A stretch of DNA of 64,000 bases from Phalacrocorax aristotelis (GCF_949628215.1 NC_134288.1:930001-994000), one strand, 5' to 3'. Counted from the stretch's first letter, positions 45,132-63,600 are shown. The notes: generated by a model not told the origin, from the sequence alone. Numbers and translations: made by a program.

Positions 45132-45149
45132 ATCCGAGTCACGGCACCA
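45132..45149 (-). promoter_or_regulatory. Primer-binding site, tRNA-His type
   Basis: On the minus strand TGGTGCCGTGACTCGGAT follows the 5' LTR after three bases. From memory this is the tRNA-His complement, the type that gives HERV-H its name. Confidence 0.85.
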
Positions 45150-45152
45150 AAT

Positions 45153-45540
45153 TGTCATAAATTGAGACCACAATGGATCATAATCCAATTAGAATTTTAT
45201 TAATTGTAGCAAGTAGAATATGAGCAAATACAGCGCTGGACGGCAGGGGAGTCTGCGCTCCGCCAACTGCCGTACTGAGCAGTTCAAACAGTCTCTCTTT
45301 ATACATCTTTACTTCCATGTTCAATGAGATAGTGGAGGTACTTTTCGCATGCTTCAGTTGTTGTTAGGGGGTCGTTTCCTGCTTCCTGGTGATATGGGGT
45401 TGCTTGTCTTATCTCTGTCGATAAGTTTGGACCTCTGATGGTTATCTTGCATAAGCACGCCTGGGAGGTATTCTTCGCATGCTTTACATTGAGCTTTAAC
45501 ATAAGTCTTAATAAACAATACCTTAGTTCAGTTTCTCACA
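45153..45540 (-). repeat. 5' LTR of the gammaretrovirus-like provirus
   Basis: 388 bp, with TATAAA at 45298-45303 and AATAAA at 45196-45201 on the minus strand. A 67-codon ORF with an ATG lies in U3, ending at the TATA box, and is the same in both LTRs. The motif GCATGCGAA occurs twice in U3. Confidence 0.95.
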
Positions 45541-45544
45541 TTTC
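45541..45544. repeat. Target-site duplication TTTC, right copy
   Basis: Matches 36658-36661 and directly follows the CA end of the provirus. The interrupted ERVL LTR resumes here. Confidence 0.85.
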
Positions 45545-45686
45545 TGTTGTTGTTTCTTTTAATTTTAATTATTAAACTGTTCTTATCCCAACCCACGAGC
45601 GTTACCCTTCTGATTCCCTCCGCCATCTACCGGTGGGGGAGTGAGCGAGCGACTGTGTGGGGCTGAGCTGCCGCTAAACCACGACA
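45545..45686 (+). repeat. ERVL 5' LTR, second part
   Basis: Continues the LTR from 36661 (TGTTGTTGTTTC onward) and ends ACGACA. It matches the right end of the LTR at 51212-51693 with a few differences. Confidence 0.9.
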
Positions 45687-45693
45687 GTCTTTT

Positions 45694-45711
45694 TGGCACC
45701 CAGCGTGGGGC
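45694..45711 (+). promoter_or_regulatory. Candidate primer-binding site of the ERVL element
   Basis: TGGCACCCAGCGTGGGGC begins seven bases after the LTR. The position and initial TGG fit a primer site, but I could not assign the tRNA. Confidence 0.5.
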
Positions 45712-45751
45712 TCAAGGGTTGGAGATAACAACAGCTGCTGGTCACAGCACC

Positions 45752-47620
45752 ATGTTGTCCTTTTTGCAGCTGGTGTTAAAAATCGGTGTTGGTTGTTTGA
45801 GTCTGCTGTGTTCTGCTGTGATTAGTAGTGTTTTGCCTACAAGATTTGTTATACAAACACTCGTTTTCAGCTTTATCTGGTATTTGGGGTTTTTGCTGAA
45901 ACCGTTACTGTACTTCGGATACCACCTTGTTGAGGCAATTAGCAATTATACCTCCTCCTCTGAGAGATTTTATATGGAGGAAATACAGAATAGTACCTTT
46001 GCAACTTTGTTCTATGATGTCTGTGCCTTTGTTACAACAACCTTTTTGTATCTTGAACATCCTTGGGTGGTTAAGGTGCACTTATTGTTAGTTTTTGGGC
46101 ATGTTGTTTTGGTTTTGACTAAGCAACTTAAGAATATCACCCAGAAATCTGCCCCGAGGCTTGATAGTTACGAGTGGCAGGGCATGTGGGATAGCATGGG
46201 CAAATACCTAGGGCAGTGGGTACCCCCAGTGTTTTGGAGTTTCACCCCCGAACAAGTGCAGAATCCTAAAAAACTAGTAGAATATTTGGAGAAAGTATGT
46301 TGTTACGCTGGGAACTCCAGAGAGACACAGATAACTGCAACATGCTGGGGTCTGGCCCATGCATACCGAGCCCTGCCCAACAGTATTCAGTGCCCCCAGG
46401 GGGAAGAGAATGTCTCTGGATTGAAATGCAAAGTGACTGGCACTGTAGACAATCCAGCCCTGACAACAGGCACTGCAGCCACTCAAACCCCTACAACAAG
46501 TACCGGAGCTAGCTCAGAAAATAAACCCGTACCAGAATCAGTTGCCCCTATACACAAGACGAAATATTGGAAGCGGACATCAACTCATTTAGAACGGGAT
46601 GATGAAGAACCAGGGCCATCGCGGGGAGAGGAGGGAGAAGTAATAAATGAAATAGAGACCACCCGATCCCTGTCCTTAAGCGAGTTGCGAGATATGCGAA
46701 AAGATTATAGCCGTCGTTCAGGTGAGCACATTGTCACCTGGCTGCTCCCATGCTGGGATAATGGGGCCAGTAGCCTGGAACTAGAGGGAAAAGAAGCCAA
46801 ACAATTGGGATCCCTTTCTGGGGAAGGGGGCGTTGACAAAGCAATTGGAAAAGGGACCCAAGCCCTCAGCCTCTGGAGGCGACTCCTGTCTGGAGTGAAG
46901 GAAAGGTATCCCTTTAAAGAAGATGTTACATATCACCCAGGAAAATGGACAACTATGGAGAAAGGCATCCAGTATCTCAGGGAATTAGCTGTGTTTGAGG
47001 TGATTTATGGTGACCTGGACGATCAACGGTCATCCAAAGATCCAGATGAAGCCGAGTGCACACGACCCATGTGGCGGAAGTTTGTACGGAGCGCACCATC
47101 TTCGCATGCAAAGTCATTGGCAGTAATGTCCTGGAAAGATGACGAGACACCAACGGTGGCGGAGGTGATTGATAGACTCCGGGATTACGACACAAATATC
47201 TTTTCCTTGCTCGTCTCTGCTGTGGAGAAACTATCCCAAGAGGTCCAGCAACTCAAAGAAGATCTGTCCTACTCCCCACCTCGACAGAGCAGTGTCTCAG
47301 CTGTTAGGAATAAGCGTCCTTTGGCTCAAAGGAGAGGATACACACCACGGGCCACCCTATGGTTCTACCTGCGTGACCACGGAGAGGACATGATGAGGTG
47401 GGATGGCAAGCCTACCTCGACCCTACAGGCACGAGTGCGTGAACTGCAAGGAAGAACAGTCACTCAGGGAGGCTCTTCCAGGAAAGCTGCTGCTCCAGTT
47501 TCCAGCGAGCAACTCCCCAGACAGAGGAGTAGAAGCGCAGATTTTATTTCTAAGCGTAATAGAGGGACTCCTGATTCACATTTACAGGAAGTGAGTTGTG
47601 ACTGCCATGATCAGGACTAG
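45752..47620 (+). CDS. gag: ERVL gag, open, with N-terminal membrane segments
   Basis: A 622-codon open frame from the ATG at 45752; the same frame extends upstream into the LTR, but this is the first ATG after it. Residues about 5-28, 32-58, 82-101 and 106-123 are hydrophobic enough to be membrane spans. A Ser/Thr/Pro-rich linker, an acidic stretch, a capsid-like helical region and a short coiled coil (VEKLSQEVQQLKEDL) follow. I saw no CCHC knuckle and no myristoylation start. The TAG at 47618-47620 separates gag from pol in the same frame. It is intact although pol is broken. Confidence 0.75.
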   Translation: MLSFLQLVLKIGVGCLSLLCSAVISSVLPTRFVIQTLVFSFIWYLGFLLKPLLYFGYHLVEAISNYTSSSERFYMEEIQNSTFATLFYDVCAFVTTTFLYLEHPWVVKVHLLLVFGHVVLVLTKQLKNITQKSAPRLDSYEWQGMWDSMGKYLGQWVPPVFWSFTPEQVQNPKKLVEYLEKVCCYAGNSRETQITATCWGLAHAYRALPNSIQCPQGEENVSGLKCKVTGTVDNPALTTGTAATQTPTTSTGASSENKPVPESVAPIHKTKYWKRTSTHLERDDEEPGPSRGEEGEVINEIETTRSLSLSELRDMRKDYSRRSGEHIVTWLLPCWDNGASSLELEGKEAKQLGSLSGEGGVDKAIGKGTQALSLWRRLLSGVKERYPFKEDVTYHPGKWTTMEKGIQYLRELAVFEVIYGDLDDQRSSKDPDEAECTRPMWRKFVRSAPSSHAKSLAVMSWKDDETPTVAEVIDRLRDYDTNIFSLLVSAVEKLSQEVQQLKEDLSYSPPRQSSVSAVRNKRPLAQRRGYTPRATLWFYLRDHGEDMMRWDGKPTSTLQARVRELQGRTVTQGGSSRKAAAPVSSEQLPRQRSRSADFISKRNRGTPDSHLQEVSCDCHDQD

Positions 47621-50600
47621 AGGGGCCCTGCCTCCAGCCGGGTGGAGGAAAGGGATAATAACCAGGCTTACTGGACTGTGTGGATGCGATGGCCTGGCAT
47701 GTCCGACCCACAGGAGTATAAAGCTTTAGTGGACACCGGCGCACAGTGCACCTTAATGCCATCAAACTATATAGGGGCAGAACCCATCAGCGTTGCTGGA
47801 GTGACAGGGGGATCCCAAGAGCTAACTGTATTGGAGGCCGAAGTGAGCCTAACTGGCAATGAGTGGCAGAAGCACCCCATTGTGACTGGCCCAGAGGCTC
47901 CGTGCATCCTTGGTATAGACTACCTCAGGAGAGGGTATTTCAAGGACCCAAAAGGTTACAAGTGGGCTTTTGGTGTAGCTGCCTTGGAGACGGAGGAAAC
48001 TGAACAGCTGTCTACCTTGCCCGGTCTCTCAAAGGACCCTTCTGTGGTGGGGTTGCTGAAGGTCAAAGAACAACAGGTGCCAATCGCCACCACAACAGTG
48101 CACCGGCGGCAATATCGCACCAACAGAGACTCTCTGATCCCCATCCATAAACTCATTCACCAACTGAGGAGCCAAGGAGTCATCAGTAAGGCCCACTCAC
48201 CCTTTAACAGTCCCATATGGCCAGTGCGGAAGTCTGATGGAGAATGGAGACTAACAGTAGACTATCGTGGCCTGAATGAAGTCACTCCACCGTTGAGTGC
48301 TGCTGTGCCAGACATGCTAGAACTTCAATACGAACTGGAGTCAAAGGCGGCCAAGTGGTATGCCACAATTGATATTGCTAATGCATTCTTCTCAATCCCT
48401 CTGGCAGCAGAGTGCAGGCCACAGTTTGCTTTCACATGGAGGGGCGTCCAGTACACCTGGAATCGACTGCCCCAGGGGTGGAAACACAGTCCTACCATTT
48501 GCCATGGACTGATTCAGACTGTACTGGAACAGGGAGAAGCTCCAGAACACCTTCAATACATTGATGACATCATTGTGTGGGGCAACACAGCGGAAGAAGT
48601 TTTTGAGAAAGGAGAGAAAATAGTCCAAATCCTTCTGAAAGCTGGTTTTGCCATAAAACAAAGTAAGGTGAAGGGACCTGCACGAGAAATCCAGTTCTTG
48701 GGAATCAAATGGCAAGATGGTTGTCGTCAGATTCCAATGGATGTGATCAACAAAATAGCAGCCATGTCTCCACCAGCTAGCAAAAAGGAAACACAAGCTT
48801 TCTTGGGCGTTGTGGGTTTTGGGAGAATGCATATTCCAAATTACAGTATGATCATGAGCCCTCTCTAGCAAGTGACCCGGAAAAAGAATGATTTCAAATG
48901 GGGCCCTGAGCAACGACAAGCCTTTGAACAGATTAAACGAGAAATAGTCCATGCAGTAGCTCTTGGGCCAGTCCGGGCAGGACAAGATGTAAAAAATGTG
49001 CTCTACACTGCAGCCGGGGAGAATGGCCCTACCTGGAGCCTCTGGCAGAAAACACCAGGGGAGACCCGGGGTCGACCCCTAGGGTTTTGGAGTCGGGGAT
49101 ACAGAGGGTCTGAAGCCCGCTATACTCCAACTGAAAAAGAGATATTGGCAGCATATGAAGGGGTCCGAGCTGCTTCAGAAGTGGTTGGTACTGAGGCACA
49201 GTTGCTCCTGGCACCCCGACTGCCAGTGCTGGGCTGGATGTTCAAAGGAAACCTCCCCTCTACACACCATGCAACTGATGCTACGTGGAGTAAATGGGTT
49301 GCACTGATCACCCAGCGGGCTCGAGTAGGAAACCCCAGTCACCCAGGAATCTTGGAAGTGATTATGGACTGGCCAGAAGGCAAAGATTTCGGATTATCAC
49401 CAGAGGAGGAGGTGACACGTGCTGAAGAAGCCTCACTGTATAACAAACTGCCAGAAGATGAGAAGCAATATGCCCTGTTCACTGATGGGTCCTGTCGCCT
49501 TGTGGGAAAGCACCGGAGATGGAAGGCTGCTGTATGGAGTCCTACACGACAAGTAGCAGAAACTGCTGAAGGAGAAGGTGAATCGAGCCAGTTTGCAGAG
49601 GTAAAGGCCATCCAGCTGGCCTTAGACATCGCTGAACGGGAAAAGTGGCCAGTGCTCTATCTCTCTACTGACTCCTGGACGGTGGCAAATGCCCTGTGGG
49701 GCTGGCTGCAGCAGTGGAAGCAAAGCAACTGCAGTGCAGAGGCAAACCCATCTGGGCTGCCACATTGTGGCAAGATATTGCTGCCCGGGTAGAGAAACTG
49801 GTTGTAAAGGTACGGCATGTGGATGCTCACGTCCCCAAGAGTCGGGCCACTGAAGAGCATCGAAACAACCAGCAGGTGGATCAGGCTGCCAAGATTGAAG
49901 TGTCTGAGGTGGATCGGGACTGGCAATATAAGGGTGAACTATTTCTAGCTCGGTGGGCCCATGACACCTCAGGCCATCAAGGGAGAGATGCAACATACAG
50001 TGGGCTCGTGATCGAGGGGTGGACTTGACCACAGATGTTATTGCACAGGTTATCCACGAATGTGACACATGCGCTGCAATCAAGCAAGCGAAGCGGGTAA
50101 AGCCTCTGTGGTATGGGGGACGATGGCTGAAACATAAATATGGGGAGGCCTGGCAAATTGACTATATCACACTCCCACAGACCCGCCAAGGCAAGCGCCA
50201 TGTGCTTACAATGGTAGAAACAACGACCGGCTGGCTGGAAACATATCCCATCCCCCACGCCGCTGCCCGGAACACTATCCTGGGTCTGGAAAAACAAGTC
50301 CTGGGGCGACATGGCACCCCAGAGAGGATTGAGTCAGACAACGGGACTCATTTCCGAAATAGCCTCATAGACACCTGGGCCAAAGAGCGCGGCGTTGAGT
50401 GGGTGTATCACACCCCCTGTCATGCACCAGCCTCTGGGAAAATTGAATGGTACAATGGACTGTTAAAAACTACACTGAGAGCAATGGGGGGTGGAACATT
50501 CGAGCACTGGGATACACATTTAGCAAAAGCCACGTGGTTAGTCAACACGAGGGGATCTGCCAACTGAGCTGGCCCTGCCCAGTCAGAAATCCTACATACT

Positions 50601-50807
50601 GTGGAAGGGGATGGAGTCCCTGTAGTGCACACAAAAAGTACGCTGGGCAACACAGTCTGGGTTCTTCCTGCCTTCGGCAAAGGCAAACCCATTCGTGGGA
50701 TTGCTTTTGCTCGAGGACCTGGGTGCACTTGGTGGGTGATGCGGGAGGATGGAGAAATCCGATGTGTGCCTCAAGGGGATTTGATTTTGGGCAAAAACAG
50801 TCAATGA
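47621..50807 (+). pseudogene. pol: ERVL pol, broken by stops and frameshifts
   Basis: Protease (LVDTGAQCTL), reverse transcriptase (YIDDIIVWG near 48560), RNase H (FTDGSC near 49480) and integrase are recognisable. The integrase shows a His-Cys zinc site near 50000-50080, a DDE core (SDNGTHF) and a C-terminal domain to 50807. There is an in-frame TAG at 48866-48868, a frame change near 49730, another near 50020, and a TGA at 50565-50567. No functional Pol can come from this copy. Confidence 0.9.
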
Positions 50808-51211
50808 ACTGAATGGCACAATGTGAACTGCTATATAATACTGTGCGTCACCTCTGTGTTGTATCAATGATATCAGAGTACGAGCCTCCCAACCCATGGA
50901 AGATCAACTATGAAACAAGCCGTGCAGCAGTGATGGAACGATGACTGACTCGGTATGCAGCACCCCAACGCCACACACCATCTCTCCCACCCGGAAAGAC
51001 TGATACAACAGATGGAGCCCAGAGTCATGGACTGCGTGAACTCAATGGACATTTTAATGGATATTTTACAGGGAAGGTCCATGAACTAAGGGAATGATGT
51101 CTGTGTATTATGTTAAAGGATGGGAAGGGGAGGGGTGGTGGTTGGTACAGTTGTATTGCATCATATGGGACCTGGGCATGGTGTAAATGGTATGGAATAA
51201 GGGGTGGAGAA
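50808..51211 (+). other. ERVL 3' non-coding region
   Basis: No env-like frame is visible. The last 15 bases are purine-rich (AAGGGGTGGAGAA) just before the LTR, a probable polypurine tract. Confidence 0.6.
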
Positions 51212-51693
51212 TGTGCTGGTTTTGGCTGAGAAGGGGTTAATTCTCCTCACTGTGGGGGTCGGCTACCTTTCCAGCTTCCCGCGCTCTGCCGCGTGGCGGG
51301 GGTGGGGCTGGGAGGGGCAGGGTTGGTGGGGGCGGCTGACCCCCACTGGCCAATGGCAGGTTCATTCCATACCACGTGACACCATGACCAGTATGTTGAG
51401 GGGGGGCAGTGGCAGCTCGGGAGCGGCGCGGCGTCGGGTCGGCGGGCGGCTGCGGCGCGTGCGGTTTGTTCTGGCGGTTCGTTCCCCCTCTCCCCTCCCC
51501 CCCTCCCCCGGGGCTTTGCGCCTCTCGTTGTTCTCCTTTACGTTGCATTTCTGTTGTTGTTTCTTTTAATTTTAATTATTAAACTGTTCTTATCCCAACC
51601 CACGAGCGTTACCCTTCTGATTCCCTCCGCCATCTACTGGTGGGGAGTGAGCGAGCAGCTGTGTGGGACTGAGCTGCCGGCCAAACCACGACA
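51212..51693 (+). repeat. ERVL 3' LTR
   Basis: 482 bp, TGTGCTGG to ACGACA, homologous to the split 5' LTR. Differences are mostly in G-runs and CpG sites. It contains a GC-rich middle and an AT-rich stretch (TTTTAATTTTAATTATTAAAC). Confidence 0.92.
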
Positions 51694-51869
51694 GTTTCGT
51701 AGCCTTAATCACAAGGGTAGTCTTCCAATGTATACTCACATTTCCTGGTTTACCTGTTAGAACAGACAAGTTCTTTCATAATTTCGCAGTAAAGAAACAG
51801 CTTATCTTACTGAAGGACAGGGCTGCAGGATATACATTCAGCAGTGTCAGTGATTAGCAGGTAACAAAA

Positions 51870-53640
51870 CTAATCACAGAATGGTGGGGGTTGGAAGGGA
51901 CATCTGGGAGATCATCCCGTCCCACCCCCTGCTTGAGCAGGCACACCCAGAGTAGGGGGCACAGGACCACATCCAGGCGGGGGGTGAATGTCTCCAGGGA
52001 AGGGACCCCACAGCCTCTCTGGGCAGCCTGTGCCCCTGCTCTGGCACCTGCACAGGGAAGGGGTTTGTCCTCATGTTCAGGTGGAACTTCCCGTGTTCCA
52101 GCTTGTGCCCGTGGCCCCTTGGCCTGGCGTTGGGCACCACTGGAAAGAGTCTGGCCCCATCTTTTTGACACCCACATTTCAGATACTTATAAGCACTGTT
52201 AAGAGCCCCCCTCAGTCTTTTCCTCTCCAGGCTGAACAAACCCAGGTCTCTCAGCCTTTCCTCATCAGTGAGATGCTCCAGTCCCTGATCATCTTGGTAG
52301 CTCTCTGCTGGATTTGTTCGAGCAGCCCAGCCATATCTTGTTCCAAGTGGGCTTTGGCCTTCCTCATCGCATCTCTGCATACCTTGACAACATTCCTATA
52401 TTCCTCCCAAGTGGCCAGTCCTTTTTTCCACACACTGAAGATCTCCCTCTTCCATCTGAGTTTCTCTAGAATCTCCTTTGCTCATCCATGCGGGGCTCCT
52501 GGCTCCTCTGACCCCCATGCCTTCTAGAGCCCTAGCCCATGGGATTCCTCCAAGCAGGCCTTTGAAGAGGCCAAAGTTGGCCCTCTTGAAGTCCAAGATT
52601 GTGATCTGACCTGTTGCCCTGCTTCTACCATGCAGTATCCTAAACTCGACCATCTCATGGTCACTGCAGCCAAGACTACCCCCAGCTCTCACATCCTCAA
52701 CCAGCCCTTCCTTGTTTGTTAAGAAAGCTCGAGCAGCACATTTCACCTCATTGGCTCCTTCACCACTTGCATCAAAAAGTTGTCCTCAACACTCTGCAGG
52801 AACCTTCTGGATCATGCATGGCTCGCCGTGTTGCTTTTCCAGCAATATCAGGGTGGTTGAAGTCCCCCATGAGGACCAGGACCTATGACTGTGAGGCTAC
52901 CTGCAGCTGTCTGTAGGTGGTTCATCAACTACCTCTTCTCGATGAGGTGCCTGTAGCAAATGCCCACAACAGCGTCACCCATATTTGGCCGTCCCTTAAT
53001 TTTTACCCACAAACTCTCAACGTGTTCTCCTTCCACTCCTAAGCAGAGCTCGATGGATTCCAGTTGCTCCCTCACATAAAGAGCAACTCCCCCACCTCTC
53101 CTGAAAAGCCCGTAGCCATCCATGACCACATTCCAGTCATGAGAGCTATCCCACCACATCTCTGTGACTGCAATGAGATCATGGCCCTGCAACTGCACAG
53201 AGACCTCTGGTTCCTCCTGTTTATTCCCCATGCTGCGTGCGTTGGTGTACAGGCATGTCAGAAAGGTGCTTGAGCACACAGGTTTCCCCGCAGGGGTGTA
53301 CAAGGACCCACTATAGCCATGCACACCCTTGAGATGGCAACCAGGAGACCAACCATCACATGAGGCCACTATGGCACCTTTATCGCTGCTCAGGTTGTCC
53401 TGTCTTATTCCCCCACTGTCTGTGTGGCATTAGCATAGCCAGTTTGTCCCCCTCCCCCGAGGTTCCTCAGTTTAAAGCCCACCTCACCAAGTTTGCCAGC
53501 CTGCTGCCAAAGATTCCCTTGCCCCCTCCCAACAGGTGGAGTCCGTCCCTCCCTAGCAGCCTATGGTTGTTGAAGAACGTCCTGTTGTCATAAAAGCCAA
53601 AACCCTCACGTAGACACCAGCCACGTAACCATGATTATGA
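51870..53640 (-). repeat. CR1 LINE with internal deletion
   Basis: On the minus strand it begins with CR1 5' sequence and an endonuclease-like fragment at 52929-53369 (YTNARSMGNKQEE, GHDLIAVTEMWWD). The linker WEEYRNVVKVCRDAMRKAKA lies near 52251-52433. Next comes the CR1 3' end at 51870-52260. The reverse transcriptase part is missing. Several frame breaks are present. Confidence 0.88.
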
Positions 53641-53828
53641 TGGACAACTTGCTCTGCTTTTTACAGCTGATCACACTCAGCCTAGGCTAACTCAGATGCT
53701 GAATCACCAACAGGCTATACTAAAGCAAAGATCTTCCATAAACCAAAACATCCACATTGCTGGAAAACAAAAGGAAAAGCCCAGAAAGGAAATAAAGAGT
53801 CCAGGTATGTTGTGTAGATCAAAGATTA

Positions 53829-61036
<7,208 letters not shown>

Positions 61037-61774
61037 CTACAGAACGCAAGCATACAGGAAGCAAGTTCCAAAACATCTGCATTTACAGCACGGCAAATTA
61101 ATGAAACAGAACAGCGTCAGACATCACACAATTTCTGAGTTACACAAATATCTGGCAGAATTCTGAAACTTAATTTTAGAAAAAGTTTTCAACTACTTTG
61201 GCTTCTACCTGGCAAGTTAAACAGGATGCTTTTCCTACCAGCACTGGGCAAAACACGAGGGAAGACCTCATAAAACCCTCTCTCAACAACATAACTGTTA
61301 TTCTGCATGCAATCATGGAACAGGGTCATTGTATCAGAGGAAAAAAAAAGTTTATCACAAATACAAGCATTTCTCTTAATATAATCAGGTTCTTTTTCAG
61401 TTAAGGGAAGGGAATGCACTCAAACAGAAAATGAGGCGGCGAAACCTTTGGATGAGGGAGGCCAAAAAACCTAGGTCGCAGGTTCCCAATGGCAGCGTTT
61501 CACTGTTTTGTTTCATTTGCATTAGTTCTGATTTCACATGGCCTAGGGAAAGAGGCAAGAATCTTCTACCAGCTTTAGGATTACAACCACAAAAATCAAG
61601 TTGGCTGGCAAATGGAAGCAGTCCTAGGCTAGGTCCTGTGTGCAGATTCATCTGATATATCTAGATATTAATCTAGATATCCGTCTCCATGAGAACGAGA
61701 GTTCAGGTTTTCATTGCAATCAAGAGAGAGAAACTGACACCACAAGCAAATGATTCAACTTCTAAACTGGATGA

Positions 61775-63600
61775 CCAAGGCAAGGCAGCTAGAACTTAAT
61801 CTGGCTACTGCCATAAAGTACAATAAAAAATACTTCTATCAATATATTATGAGCAAAAGGAGGGCTAAGGAGAATCTCCAGACTTTTTAGATATGGGAGG
61901 AAAGAGTGACAAAGGCTGACGAAAAGACCGAGGTACTTAATGCCTTCTTTGCCTCAGTCTTTAATATAAAACCAGTTGTTCTCTGGGTACTCGGCCCCCT
62001 GAGCCAGAACACAGGGAGCAGAATGAGGCCCCATAATCCAAGGGGAAATGGTTAGTGACCTCCTACCTGACCTAAACACACACAAGTCTATGGGGCCAGA
62101 TGGAATCCACCAAGGGTACTGGAGGAACCAGTGGATGTGCTCACCAAGCTGCTTTCCATCATTTATCAGCAGTCCTGGTAACTGGAGGGGTCCCAGTTGA
62201 CTGGAGATGAGCAAATGTGACACCCATATACAAGAAGGGCTGGAAGGAAGAACTAGACACTGGTCAGCTGGACCTCAGTACCAGGGAAGGTTAAGGAGCA
62301 GATCATCCTGAGTGCCATCACACAGCACGTACAGGATAGCAAAGTGATCAGGCCCAGTCAGCATGGGTTTAGGAAAAGCAGGTCCTGCTTAACTAACCTG
62401 ATCTCCTTCTATGACACGGTGACCTGCTTAGTAGATGAGGGAAAGGCTGGGATGTTGTCTACCTAGACTTTAGTAAAGCCTTTGACACTGTTTCCCACAT
62501 CATTCTCCTGGAAAAACTGGCTGCTCATGGCTTGGGCAGGGGTACTCTTTGCTGGGTGAAAAACTGACTGGATGGCCAAGCCCAGAGAGTTGTAGTGAAC
62601 AGAGCTAAATCCAATTGGCAGCTGGTCACAAGTGGTGTTCCCCAGAGTTCAGTGTTGGGGCTGGTTCTATTTAATATCTTTATAAATTATCTAGATGAGG
62701 GGACCAAGTGCACCCTCAGTAAATTTGCAGATGACACCCAGTTGGGTGGGAGTGCCGATCTGCTTGAGGGAAGGCTCTTCAGAGGGATCTGGACAGGCTG
62801 GATTGTTGAGCTGAGGCCAACTTTATGAGGTTTTACAAGGCCAAGTGCCGGGTCCTGCACTTGGGTCACACCAACCCCAGGCAACGCTCCAGGCCTGGGG
62901 CAGAGGGGCTGGGAAGTGCCCAGCGGAGCAGGCCCTGGGGGTGCTGGCTGACAGCCGGCTGGGCATGAGCCAGCAGTGCCCGGGTGGCCAAGGAGGCCAC
63001 CAGCCCCCGGGCTTGTGTCAGCCCTGGTGTGGCCAGCAGGAGCCGGGCAGGGATGGGGCCCCTGTGCTCGGCCCTGGGGAGGCCCCTCCTCGAATGCTGG
63101 GCTCAGGTTTGGGCCCCTCGGGACAAGAAGGGCCTTGAGGGGCTGGAGCGTGTCCAGAGAAGGGCAGCAGGGCTGGGGCAGGGTCTGGATCACAAGTGTG
63201 CTGGGGGGCGGCTAAGGGAGCTGGGGGGGTTTAGCCTGGAGAAGAGGAGGCTGAGGGGAGACCTTATCACTCTCTGCAACTGCCTGAGAGGGGCTGTAGC
63301 GAGGTGGGGGTTGGTCTCTTCTCCCTAGTAACTAGCAATAGGATGAGAGGAAATGGCCTTAAGCTGTGCCAGGGGAGGTTTAGATTGAATATTAGGAAAT
63401 ACTGCCTCACTGAAAGGGTTGTCAGGTATTGAAACAGGCTGCCCAGGGAAGTGGTTGAGGCACCATCCCTGGAAGTATTTAAAAGACATTTGGATGTGGT
63501 GCCTAGGGACATGGTTTAGTGGCGAATTGGCAGCATTAGGTTTACAGTTGGACTTGATCTTAAAGATCTTTTCCAACCTATACGATTCCGTGTCTCTAAG
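61775..63600 (+). repeat. CR1 LINE, 5' truncated, in a CPNE1 intron
   Basis: Contains decayed CR1 reverse transcriptase: DFSKAFDTVSH near 62465-62500, then [20 protein letters not shown] near 62630-62690, and FADDTQLGG near 62720. The GC-rich region and the 3' end of CR1 follow, ending near 63600. Several stops and frameshifts make it inactive. Confidence 0.92.

Larger units (their letters stand above)
36662..45540 (-). mobile_element. Gammaretrovirus-like provirus, full length, inserted in the ERVL 5' LTR
   Basis: This 8.9-kb provirus is read on the minus strand: 5' LTR, primer site, gag, pol, extra ORF, env, polypurine tract, 3' LTR. The gammaretrovirus-like traits are the Gag late motif PPPY, a single CCHC knuckle, Gag-Pol joined through a UAG stop in the same frame, the RT motif YVDD, and a CX6CC Env transmembrane subunit. 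The two 388-bp LTRs read as identical, so insertion was recent. All genes carry in-frame stops, so this copy is defective. I saw no frameshift. Confidence 0.93.
36309..51693 (+). mobile_element. ERVL-like endogenous retrovirus, interrupted by a second provirus
   Basis: The element reads LTR, candidate primer site, gag, pol, LTR on the plus strand. No env was found. The active-site motif YIDD, gag and pol in one frame with a stop between them, and the absence of env fit class III (ERVL-type) elements. Its 5' LTR is split at 36661/45545 by the minus-strand provirus at 36662-45540. The two LTRs differ by several substitutions and small indels, so it is older than its guest. I could not define a clean target duplication. 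Confidence 0.88.
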
